6,773 nt of DNA from JBBTSG01 sp038064775 (GTDB lineage: Bacteria; Patescibacteriota; Minisyncoccia; UBA6257; GWB1-50-10): positions 1 to 6,773 of the forward strand of contig JBBTSG010000022.1 in assembly GCA_038064775.1 (NCBI GenBank), given 5' to 3'. Positions 1 through 4,828 of the stretch are shown here, piece after piece. Below the pieces are notes generated by a model that was not told the DNA's origin, ran no database searches, and saw only the letters and a program-made list of their open reading frames with translations. The position numbers and the translations under genes were made by a program. Within the stretch, counting starts at the first letter, position 1. Every line of letters starts with the position of its first letter.

Positions 1-5
1 AATTT

Positions 6-95
6 TGGCGGAGGCGGAAGGATTCGAACCTTCGGACCGGTTTCCCGGTCGACATCTTAGCAGGATGCCGCTTTAAGCCGCTCAGCCACGCCTCC
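6..95 (-). tRNA. tRNA-Ser(GCU), CCA encoded
   Basis: Read on the minus strand this folds as a complete class II tRNA. The acceptor stem GGAGGCG (89-95) pairs with CGCCTCC (10-16), with discriminator G and an encoded CCA (6-8). The anticodon stem GCATC/GATGT encloses loop CTGCTAA, giving anticodon GCU for Ser codons AGC/AGU. A long variable arm (GACCGG/CCGGTC type) and a normal T-loop TTCGAAT are present. It is transcribed away from infB. Confidence 0.97.
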
Positions 96-102
96 AATTC
101 GC

Positions 103-131
103 TTGTATTTATATCATTTATCTGCTAATTT
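103..131 (+). promoter_or_regulatory. Candidate promoter for infB-rbfA
   Basis: TTGTAT (103-108) is followed after 17 bp by TAATTT (126-131), which carries an extended -10 TG at 123-124. The predicted start lies only a few bases before the ATG at 142, so the infB mRNA would be nearly leaderless. This agrees with the lack of any Shine-Dalgarno before that ATG. The -10 match is only moderate. Confidence 0.35.
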
Positions 132-136
132 TACAA
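108..136 (-). promoter_or_regulatory. Candidate promoter for tRNA-Ser(GCU)
   Basis: On the minus strand TTGTAA (136-131) and TATAAA (113-108) are separated by 17 bp, a good sigma-70-type arrangement. Transcription would start near 101, about 6 nt before the mature tRNA 5' end. It overlaps the candidate infB promoter on the other strand. This is a motif match only. Confidence 0.42.
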
Positions 137-141
137 ACACT

Positions 142-1665
142 ATGTTGAAGCGTCCGCCAATTGTGGTCGTGATGGGACACGTTGATCACGGAAAAACAAC
201 GCTTCTTGATTATATTCGCAAAACAAACATTGCGACGAAAGAAGCCGGCGGTATTACTCAATCAATTGGCGCTTACGAGATCGAGGTTCGTCCGAAAGAC
301 GAACCGAAATCCCGAGAGAGCGTAGCGAATCGAGGGATCCCTCGAGAAGCTCGGGCCATCGGCTCTGAGGCTCAGGCTCGAAGAGATGATTTTGCGAATG
401 TTCGCAAAATCACCTTTATTGATACGCCCGGCCACGAAGCTTTTTCGAATATGCGTTATCATGGCGCGCGCGCGGCTGATCTCGCAATTTTAGTTGTGGC
501 GGCGGATGATGGCGTAAAACCTCAAACCAAAGACGCCTTAAAACACATTCTCGAAGAAAAACTTCCGTTTGTTGTTGCTATAAATAAAGTTGATAAGCCC
601 GGCGCGGATATCGAAAAAGTTAAACTGGATTTAGGCAAAGCAGGCGTTTATCTTGAAGGTTTTGGCGGTAATGTTTCCTGGCACGCGATTTCGGCAAAAA
701 ATGGTGAAGGAATAAAAGAACTTCTAGATATAGTTTTACTTACAGCCGAAGTTGAGGATTTAAAATATGATTCTGACGTACCTGCTTCAGGCGTCGTAAC
801 TTCAGTTCGGCTAGAACCACAAAAAGGAATTATTGTCGGCGTTCTAATTGAAAACGGCAAATTAGTCCCCGGTAAATTTATTTCGACTGAGAGTGCGAGC
901 GGAAAGATTAAGGTTATTGAGGATTTTTTGGGTCGGCGGGCAGAATCGCTTGTGCCAAGCTCGCCAGCTTTAATCTATGGCTTCAATGAACTGCCAAAAA
1001 TCGGTGAAGAATTTATCATAGGCGAAGAATTAAAAAAACCAAGCATTCTAAAAAAAGAAGAGGGTGAAGCAAAGCCGATTAAGGCGAGTGACGATAAAAC
1101 TTTAGCCGTTATTTTGAAAGCTGATGAAGCAGGATCGCTTGAAGCGCTTAAAAATCTTGTGGTAAGTATTGCAGCAGAATTCTCTTTAAATATTGTTGCT
1201 AGTTCGGTTGGTCAAATTCATGAGAGCGACATAAAGCAAGCAGAAAGCACAAAGGCGCTGGTTTTGGGTTTTCGGGTTAAAACTGGTCCGGCGGCGGTAA
1301 ATTTAGCGCGGGCTAGAAAAATTACAGTTATCAATTCAAAAATTATCTACGAATTGGAAAAAAGTTTGAAAGATTACTCCGCTAAAGTTATTTTAAAAGA
1401 CGTTCGTTCAATCGAAATTTTAGCGGTTTTTGGAAAACCGAAAGGCAAGGAAAAGGTTATCGGTGGGCGAGTGGTTTTGGGACCAGTTAAAAGTCAGGAA
1501 AGTTTTGAAATTTGGTCTGATAAAACTTTAATTGGCGCCGGCCGCATTATAAATTTACAATCGGGACGTAAAGATGTTTTAGAAGCGGAAGCAAATCAAG
1601 AAGTCGGTCTTTTAGTTGAAACAGAAGAGCCCATTAAAGTTGGCCATAGATTAGTTTTTCCATAA
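142..1665 (+). CDS. infB: Translation initiation factor IF-2, short form with G-domain insertion
   Basis: This GTPase places initiator fMet-tRNA in the 30S P site and promotes subunit joining. The 507-aa product has the GTP-binding motifs in order: GHVDHGKT (residues 12-19), GGITQ (36-40), DTPGH (94-98), NKVD (148-151) and SAK (184-186). Domain II (about 215-310), domain III with VILKADEAGSLEAL and IHESDI, and a C-terminal domain IV ending KVGHRLVF follow. It lacks the long N-terminal region of typical bacterial IF-2, as I would expect for CPR bacteria. I chose ATG 142 over the upstream in-frame TTG 103 because protein homology begins there and TTG 103 lies in the promoter region. Between GGITQSIGAY and ITFIDTPG there are about 44 residues where E. 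coli has about 8; this insert is a set of DNA palindromes (separate entry). rbfA follows after 6 bp. nusA, often found upstream, is absent here. Confidence 0.96.
   Translation: MLKRPPIVVVMGHVDHGKTTLLDYIRKTNIATKEAGGITQSIGAYEIEVRPKDEPKSRESVANRGIPREARAIGSEAQARRDDFANVRKITFIDTPGHEAFSNMRYHGARAADLAILVVAADDGVKPQTKDALKHILEEKLPFVVAINKVDKPGADIEKVKLDLGKAGVYLEGFGGNVSWHAISAKNGEGIKELLDIVLLTAEVEDLKYDSDVPASGVVTSVRLEPQKGIIVGVLIENGKLVPGKFISTESASGKIKVIEDFLGRRAESLVPSSPALIYGFNELPKIGEEFIIGEELKKPSILKKEEGEAKPIKASDDKTLAVILKADEAGSLEALKNLVVSIAAEFSLNIVASSVGQIHESDIKQAESTKALVLGFRVKTGPAAVNLARARKITVINSKIIYELEKSLKDYSAKVILKDVRSIEILAVFGKPKGKEKVIGGRVVLGPVKSQESFEIWSDKTLIGAGRIINLQSGRKDVLEAEANQEVGLLVETEEPIKVGHRLVFP
285..411 (+). 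repeat. Palindrome-rich in-frame insertion inside infB
   Basis: Several inverted repeats are packed into the extra stretch of the IF-2 G domain. GGTTCGTC/GACGAACC (285-292, 298-305) has a 5-nt loop. CCCGAG/CTCGGG (311-316, 350-355) encloses the perfect 16-bp palindrome at 330-345 centred on GGATCC. CTGAG-G-CTCAG lies at 365-375. GATTTTGCGAA/TTCGCAAAATC (388-398, 401-411) is a perfect 11-bp inverted repeat with a 2-nt centre. The reading frame stays open and encodes a charged Arg/Glu/Ala-rich segment. The arrangement resembles the palindromic elements known to insert in-frame into Rickettsia genes; any relationship is inference. The exact borders are uncertain. Confidence 0.7.
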
Positions 1666-1671
1666 ACATAA

Positions 1672-1971
1672 ATGCGCCCTTTCCGGAATTTAAAAATAGC
1701 CAGTTTAATTGAGGCGGAACTAGGAAAAATTCTTACCCGAGATTTTTACGTTGAAAATACCCTCGTTACCATTACGAATATTTTAGTAGACGAAGATTTC
1801 TTGCGCGCTCGAGTGAAGATTGCTATCATTCCCTATGAAAAAGGGCCGGAAGTTTTTACCGAATTAGAAAAACAAAGGCGAAATTTCCAGCATCAACTGC
1901 TCAAAAAAATTAATATAAAACCGATGCCGCAAATAAGATTTGAAATAGAAGATAATAGAAATAAAGAGTAA
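1672..1971 (+). CDS. rbfA: Ribosome-binding factor A
   Basis: RbfA is a small KH-like protein that binds immature 30S subunits and assists 16S rRNA 5'-end maturation. The 99-aa product shows the family pattern: an N-terminal helix with IASLIEAELGKIL, then strand LVTITNILVDEDFLRARVKIAI, a helix rich in Lys/Arg (LEKQRRNFQHQLLKKI), and the final PQIRFEIEDN strand. It is slightly shorter than the usual 110-130 aa and lacks a C-terminal tail. It starts 6 bp after the infB stop without a Shine-Dalgarno, so translational coupling is likely. infB-rbfA order is the classical arrangement, but truB does not follow: its TAA ends 1 nt before the tRNA-Cys gene. Cotranscription would couple its 3' end to RNase P cleavage. 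Confidence 0.93.
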   Translation: MRPFRNLKIASLIEAELGKILTRDFYVENTLVTITNILVDEDFLRARVKIAIIPYEKGPEVFTELEKQRRNFQHQLLKKINIKPMPQIRFEIEDNRNKE

Positions 1972-1972
1972 G

Positions 1973-2044
<72 letters not shown>

Positions 2045-2071
2045 CAGAGACAACAAGTTCTTTAAAATATT

Positions 2072-2145
2072 GATCCGGTGGCGAAGCGGCCAAACGCGGT
2101 GGGCGGCAAACCCACTAATCGCTGGTTCGAATCCGGCCCGGATCT
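2072..2145 (+). tRNA. tRNA-Cys-like gene, anticodon position GCA, atypical G33
   Basis: A full cloverleaf can be drawn: acceptor GATCCGG (2072-2078) with CCGGATC (2138-2144), D-stem GCG/CGC, anticodon stem GTGGG/CCCAC, variable loop TAATC, T-stem GCTGG/CCGGC (one G-U) and loop TTCGAAT. The 7-nt anticodon loop is CGGCAAA, so positions 34-36 read GCA (2106-2108) and position 73 is U, both Cys features. Position 33, nearly always U, is G here (2105). It may be a functional variant, a second Cys tRNA with special use, or a decaying copy. CCA is not encoded. Confidence 0.8.
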
Positions 2146-2148
2146 CGA

Positions 2149-2201
2149 GGGACGCTAATCCGCGCCCCCTAGGGACTACCGAAGCTTAGGCCGGTAGTTT
2201 C
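2149..2201 (+). ncRNA. GC-rich double hairpin in the tRNA trailer; possible small RNA
   Basis: Directly after the tRNA-Cys-like gene two hairpins follow each other. GGGaCGC (2149-2155) pairs with GCGcCCC (2162-2168) around an A-C mismatch. GGGACTACCG (2172-2181) pairs with CGGTAGTTTC (2192-2201) with two G-U pairs. Together with the terminator at 2206-2233, processing at the tRNA 3' end would release an RNA of about 88 nt. No known RNA family was recognised; it may simply be a structured trailer. Confidence 0.4.
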
Positions 2202-2205
2202 CATG

Positions 2206-2233
2206 CCGCCCCAATTTATCGGGGTGGTTTTTT
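2206..2233 (+). terminator. Rho-independent terminator of the infB-rbfA-tRNA operon
   Basis: CCGCCCC (2206-2212) pairs with GGGGTGG (2221-2227), with one G-U, around an 8-nt loop, followed by six T residues. This is a classical intrinsic terminator for plus-strand transcription. Confidence 0.88.
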
Positions 2234-2246
2234 ATTACGCTAACAA

Positions 2247-2274
2247 AAAACCACAAGCGTGAGCTAGTGGTTTT
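2247..2274. terminator. Bidirectional terminator between convergent units
   Basis: AAAACCAC (2247-2254) pairs with GTGGTTTT (2267-2274), and AGC/GCT pairing extends the stem inward past an A-A mismatch to a GTGA loop. A-rich and T-rich flanks let it work on both strands. It lies between the infB operon and the end of the minus-strand gene at 2287, which otherwise has no terminator. Confidence 0.85.
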
Positions 2275-2286
2275 ATTAAAAATCCA

Positions 2287-2748
2287 TCACCAAGTTGGTG
2301 GAACGTAGCTTGGTCCGAGCACTTTTTGCCATTTCTCGTGTGAAGGACAGGACACTTCTTCACAATATTGAGGAAATTTTACATTTGTTTGCGCGCCGCA
2401 ATCAATACAAGTGATTCTCGCGCCAATTCTTCCTGGAGCGCTGTTCTGCCAATGCCTTCCTAAAAACCAGTTAAGAATCCTGATTACATTAATAAATTCT
2501 TCGCGTATTTTTGGTTCTAAGTCGCGAGCTAATTCGTTTCTATTTGAAAGCTCCAATACGCATTTTTCTATTGACGATAAGTAGATAATAGACTTTACTT
2601 CACGTAATTTTTTGAACAACTCAACCATCATTTCTTGCAAAGATTTTGGTAGTTCAGATAGTTCTTTTATATTTCCATCTTTCTCGATAATGCTTGAAAA
2701 ATCATTCTGATGATAGATCTTGTCATTACTAACTATAATTATCCGCAT
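2287..2748 (-). CDS. Hypothetical protein with C-terminal Cys cluster
   Basis: I do not recognise this 153-aa protein. The N-terminal two thirds are predicted soluble and largely helical (LPKSLQEMMVELFKKLREVK, residues 33-52; KIREEFINVIRILNWFLG, 80-97). The C-terminal part carries C114-x2-C117, C129 and C134 with H137 nearby, a plausible zinc-binding knuckle. There is no signal peptide or membrane segment. The start is ATG 2748, preceded at 8 nt by GAGGAG, the only strong Shine-Dalgarno in this window; the in-frame TTG at 2754 is too close to that site. It has its own candidate promoter and ends in TGA just before the shared terminator. Its translation signal unlike all neighbours could point to acquisition from elsewhere, which is inference. 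A DNA-binding, regulatory or nuclease-associated role cannot be shown. Confidence 0.75.
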   Translation of the reverse strand: MRIIIVSNDKIYHQNDFSSIIEKDGNIKELSELPKSLQEMMVELFKKLREVKSIIYLSSIEKCVLELSNRNELARDLEPKIREEFINVIRILNWFLGRHWQNSAPGRIGARITCIDCGAQTNVKFPQYCEEVSCPSHEKWQKVLGPSYVPPTW

Positions 2749-2798
2749 TTGCAATTCTCCTCTATTTTGATTATTAATTATTAGAAGTAACTAGTTGG

Positions 2799-2828
2799 AT
2801 TATATAGCTAGGATTGAATTTGATGCAA
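2799..2828 (-). promoter_or_regulatory. Candidate promoter for the Cys-cluster protein gene
   Basis: On the minus strand a perfect TATAAT (2804-2799) lies 18 bp downstream of TTGCAT (2828-2823). The predicted start near 2792 leaves a leader of about 43 nt containing the GAGGAG ribosome site (2756-2761). It sits between this gene and the divergent tRNA-Leu. Confidence 0.5.
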
Positions 2829-2834
2829 GTAAAA

Positions 2835-2920
2835 GCCCGGGTGGCGAAATTGGCATACGCAGCAGACTTAAGATCTGCCGCCCTTTAAAAGGCGTGCCGG
2901 TTCGAGTCCGGCCCCGGGCA
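2835..2920 (+). tRNA. tRNA-Leu(UAA)
   Basis: Class II tRNA with acceptor GCCCGGG (2835-2841) and CCCGGGC (2913-2919), anticodon stem GCAGA/TCTGC, loop CTTAAGA giving anticodon UAA, a long variable arm (CGCC/GGCG) and T-loop TTCGAGT. The discriminator is A73, as expected for Leu. It has no intron and no encoded CCA. The DoxX-like gene starts 14 nt after it, so cotranscription is likely. Confidence 0.97.
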
Positions 2921-2934
2921 CAAAATTCTTAAAA

Positions 2935-3330
2935 ATGAACAAAGCTTCAATTTATATTTTGCGAATCGGTTTAGCCATCACTTTTCTCTGGATTGGTATT
3001 CTTATTTTAAAAGAACCAGGTGTTTGGAGTGGTTACGTCAATCCGTGGGCGATTAAATTTTTACCGAGCTCGCTTGAACACGTTATGACCGGAACGGCAG
3101 TTTTAGACATTATAATTGGTGCGTTGCTCCTTTTTGATTTTTTCACTTGGCCAGCGGCACTAGTCGGCACTTTTCATCTTTTGCTTGTGCTTGCGGTGAG
3201 TGGAATTACCGATATTACCGTGCGAGATATCGGGCTTTTAGGCGGTACAATTGCCATGCTTTTTGAAAACCAGCCGGAATTCCTTAAGAAAAAATTCATT
3301 GGAAAAGAATCAAAAACACAGGTCGATTAA
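2935..3330 (+). CDS. DoxX-like four-helix membrane protein
   Basis: A 131-aa integral membrane protein with four predicted helices: about 7-25, 50-68, 72-89 and 97-110. The order, the short loops and the RDIGLLGGTIAML ending of helix 4 match the DoxX/DoxX-like superfamily. Members are linked to respiratory-chain accessory and redox functions, but most have no known reaction. ATG 2935 lies 14 nt after tRNA-Leu and has no Shine-Dalgarno. The cupredoxin gene follows after 15 bp and probably shares its transcript, so a redox role at the membrane for the pair is reasonable inference. No metal- or quinone-binding motif can be pointed to in this protein itself. Confidence 0.78.
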   Translation: MNKASIYILRIGLAITFLWIGILILKEPGVWSGYVNPWAIKFLPSSLEHVMTGTAVLDIIIGALLLFDFFTWPAALVGTFHLLLVLAVSGITDITVRDIGLLGGTIAMLFENQPEFLKKKFIGKESKTQVD

Positions 3331-3345
3331 AAAATAAGAACATTA

Positions 3346-3786
3346 ATGAATAAAAATATTTTCGTATTTTTAGGCGTCGCGGTTTTAGTTGCGGCTAGTT
3401 ATTTTATTTTTTCGGGAAATCAGCCAGTAGTTTCGCCAACGCAATCAGAATTACCAACCCAACCATCAGTTGGAAACAATGTCATCATTTATACGGATAG
3501 TGGTTATTCGCCGGCAGCGTTAACAATTAAAGTAGGTGAAATGGTTACTTTTGAAAATAAAAGTTCCCGCGCGATGTGGACGGCTTCCGCTTTTCACCCG
3601 TCTCACGCTGTTTACGGCGGAACATCGTTATCAGAACATTGTTCAAATCCCGCAAACAATGCTTTTGATGAATGCGCTAGTGCCCAATCGGGTGATTCTT
3701 GGACTTTTAAGTTTGATAAAATCGGTAGCTGGAATTATCACAACCATGTTTCTCCGCGTGATTTCGGAACGATTGTGGCGCAATAG
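3346..3786 (+). CDS. Membrane-anchored cupredoxin-like protein
   Basis: The 146-aa protein begins with an uncleaved-looking N-terminal hydrophobic helix (residues 5-22). A Ser/Thr/Pro/Gln-rich linker (about 26-43) follows, then a single extracytoplasmic cupredoxin domain. Typical landmarks are YSPAALTIKVGEMVTFEN (54-71) and the final GSWNYHNH...GTIVAQ strand. Possible metal ligands are H84 and H87 (HPSH), H132 and H134 (YHNH), with C99 and C110 in an inserted loop. The classical type 1 copper C-x-H-x-M loop is absent: no Cys precedes H132 and no Met follows. The two loop cysteines could form a disulfide or help bind metal. It may carry electrons or bind copper; function is inferred from the fold. 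It is the second gene of the DoxX unit, without a Shine-Dalgarno, and ends before a strong terminator. Confidence 0.82.
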   Translation: MNKNIFVFLGVAVLVAASYFIFSGNQPVVSPTQSELPTQPSVGNNVIIYTDSGYSPAALTIKVGEMVTFENKSSRAMWTASAFHPSHAVYGGTSLSEHCSNPANNAFDECASAQSGDSWTFKFDKIGSWNYHNHVSPRDFGTIVAQ

Positions 3787-3808
3787 AAACGCGACTTCTC
3801 TTAAAAAC

Positions 3809-3843
3809 AAAATCCGCCCTGAATTTACCGAAGGGCGGATTTT
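3809..3843. terminator. Strong bidirectional terminator
   Basis: AAAATCCGCCCT (3809-3820) and AGGGCGGATTTT (3832-3843) form a perfect 12-bp stem with an 11-nt loop, A-rich on the left and T-rich on the right. It ends the DoxX-cupredoxin unit on the plus strand and the HTH ORF-tRNA-Arg-tRNA-Ser unit on the minus strand. Confidence 0.93.
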
Positions 3844-3849
3844 CAATTT

Positions 3850-3940
3850 TGGCGGAAGCGGGAGGATTCGAACCTCCGATGCCCTTTTGGGGCATACCGC
3901 ATTTCGAGTGCGGCCCATTCAACCACTCTGGCACGCTTCC
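3850..3940 (-). tRNA. tRNA-Ser(CGA), CCA encoded
   Basis: Class II tRNA on the minus strand: acceptor GGAAGCG (3940-3934) with CGCTTCC (3860-3854), anticodon stem CCGCA/TGCGG, loop CTCGAAA giving anticodon CGA, variable arm ATGCCC/GGGCAT, T-loop TTCGAAT and discriminator G. CCA is encoded at 3852-3850. It is the last gene before the bidirectional terminator and 47 nt downstream of tRNA-Arg. Confidence 0.97.
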
Positions 3941-3987
3941 TGAATCACTTTAACTATTGAATAATTGCTTTCGCAACTTAGTCCTAG

Positions 3988-4062
3988 TCCCCTCGAGAGG
4001 ACTCGAACCTCTAGTCATCTCCTTAGGACGGAGCCGCTCTAGTCCATTTGAGCTACGAGGGG
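3988..4062 (-). tRNA. tRNA-Arg(CCU), overlapped by the upstream ORF
   Basis: Cloverleaf on the minus strand: acceptor CCCCTCG (4062-4056) with CGAGGGG (3995-3989), D-stem GCTC/GAGC, loop GTCCTAA giving anticodon CCU, T-stem AGAGG/CCTCT and discriminator A. The anticodon stem has four clean pairs (CTCC/GGAG) with a G-A opposition at 27-43. CCA is not encoded. Its first 24 nt are also the last codons and stop of the HTH/LAGLIDADG-like ORF. Confidence 0.95.
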
Positions 4063-4707
4063 CGATGTAGTTTTTAATATGGAAGATAATGTTTTTAAAG
4101 TCAATTCGTTGTTGATAGAATTTATCAGTTTAAATAAACGACCACTCTTTCTTACGGTTATCCGAAGCACTCCGTATTTAGATTTACCTTTATTTTGTAT
4201 AGGGTTTAAATTCGTCCCAATATTTTTTGTAGGTATTCTAGTAATCGCGTGCCAATAATTGATGGATTCTGAAGAATTTTGAAAATTATTTATTCTTATT
4301 ATCGCTTTAACATCAATATTTTTTACTCCGAAACATTCACGAAGAATTTTCAAAAAAATTTTAATCATATTCGGATCGGTATTTGTAAATGCGAATCCTT
4401 TTTTATTGCCTTCGGCCCAATAGAGAAGCGTTAAAATCACCGGAGCTATTTCCTTGATCTTAATCGATCTTACTAATTCTTTGGATAAAATATTTGCGAT
4501 TTTCCATTGTTTTGCCGTTCTTATTTTACTGCCGCCTTGTTTTCTTCTCAGGATTTCCTTTTGTTTTTCTGAAAGTTCAAGATTGTGTATATGATGCCAA
4601 ATTGTTGTTTTTGGCATATTGAATTTAATCATTAGTTCGTGAATACTATAACCGATTTTACGGTAATGTTTCAGTGATTTTATTTTTGAAATAGAATGTA
4701 TGCGCAT
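4039..4707 (-). CDS. HTH protein with LAGLIDADG-like motif, ending inside tRNA-Arg
   Basis: This 222-aa basic protein has an N-terminal helix-turn-helix of Hin/Trp-repressor style (residues about 9-43, YSIHELMIKFNMPKTTIWHH). A Lys/Arg-rich linker follows, then LTLLYWAEGNKKG (92-104) and FTNTDPNMIKIFLKILRECFG (from 107), which resemble a LAGLIDADG helix plus the following strands. I associate this layout with a family common in CPR bacteria and archaea. A DNA-binding or homing-nuclease-like role is inferred, and only one LAGLIDADG-like motif is visible. ATG 4707 has no Shine-Dalgarno and lies about 12 nt after the predicted transcription start. The last seven codons (PLVAQMD) and the TAG stop are nt 1-24 of tRNA-Arg, so RNase P cleavage would leave a stopless mRNA. 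The family similarity fades before the last 20 residues, so the original C-terminus may be lost. Confidence 0.75.
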   Translation of the reverse strand: MRIHSISKIKSLKHYRKIGYSIHELMIKFNMPKTTIWHHIHNLELSEKQKEILRRKQGGSKIRTAKQWKIANILSKELVRSIKIKEIAPVILTLLYWAEGNKKGFAFTNTDPNMIKIFLKILRECFGVKNIDVKAIIRINNFQNSSESINYWHAITRIPTKNIGTNLNPIQNKGKSKYGVLRITVRKSGRLFKLINSINNELTLKTLSSILKTTSPLVAQMD

Positions 4708-4725
4708 ATAATTTTTGTATTAGAA

Positions 4726-4755
4726 CTTATAAAGTATGGATATTGATCGTCTCAA
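4726..4755 (-). promoter_or_regulatory. Candidate promoter of the HTH ORF-tRNA-Arg-tRNA-Ser unit
   Basis: On the minus strand TTGAGA (4755-4750) and TATAAG (4731-4726) each match consensus at five of six positions, with an 18-bp spacer. The start would be near 4719, giving a 5' leader of about a dozen bases. It is the only visible promoter for the two downstream minus-strand tRNAs. Confidence 0.5.
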
Positions 4756-4792
4756 TGTTCTTATACTAGCACATATACCGTCTGCGTGATAG

Positions 4793-4821
4793 TTGAAGTT
4801 AGAAAGGAATTCTGATATCCT
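4793..4821 (+). promoter_or_regulatory. Candidate promoter giving a leaderless mRNA
   Basis: TTGAAG (4793-4798) and TATCCT (4816-4821) are spaced by 17 bp, with an extended -10 TG at 4813-4814. Only 7 nt separate the -10 box from ATG 4829, so transcription would start at or one base before the start codon. It would drive the hypothetical gene, tRNA-Val, tRNA-Ala and uppS. Confidence 0.48.
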
Positions 4822-4828
4822 GCTCTTA

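Noticed and set aside
103..141. N-terminal extension of IF-2 from TTG 103
   Set aside because: The 13 extra residues show no family similarity and lie in the promoter region. ATG 142 fits the start of the conserved domain.
2072..2145. tRNA-Ala(GGC) reading of the second tRNA after rbfA
   Set aside because: With the 7-nt loop CGGCAAA the anticodon positions are GCA, not GGC. U73 and the acceptor stem do not fit Ala, and G3-U70 is absent.
3536..3943. Overlapping plus-strand and minus-strand ORFs across the cupredoxin and tRNA-Ser(CGA)
   Set aside because: They run through the terminator and the tRNA, have no start signals or family resemblance, and are shadows of the cupredoxin frame.
3964..3977. 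Small hairpin TTGC-GAAA-GCAA between tRNA-Arg and tRNA-Ser on the minus strand
   Set aside because: Only four base pairs; it may be a processing aid but is not distinguishable from chance.
4708..4828. A tRNA-Arg remnant upstream of the HTH/LAGLIDADG-like ORF, which would mirror the tRNA-Ser fragment
   Set aside because: Both strands were read; no CCCCTCG-like acceptor start or D-arm is present. Only the two divergent promoters are seen.
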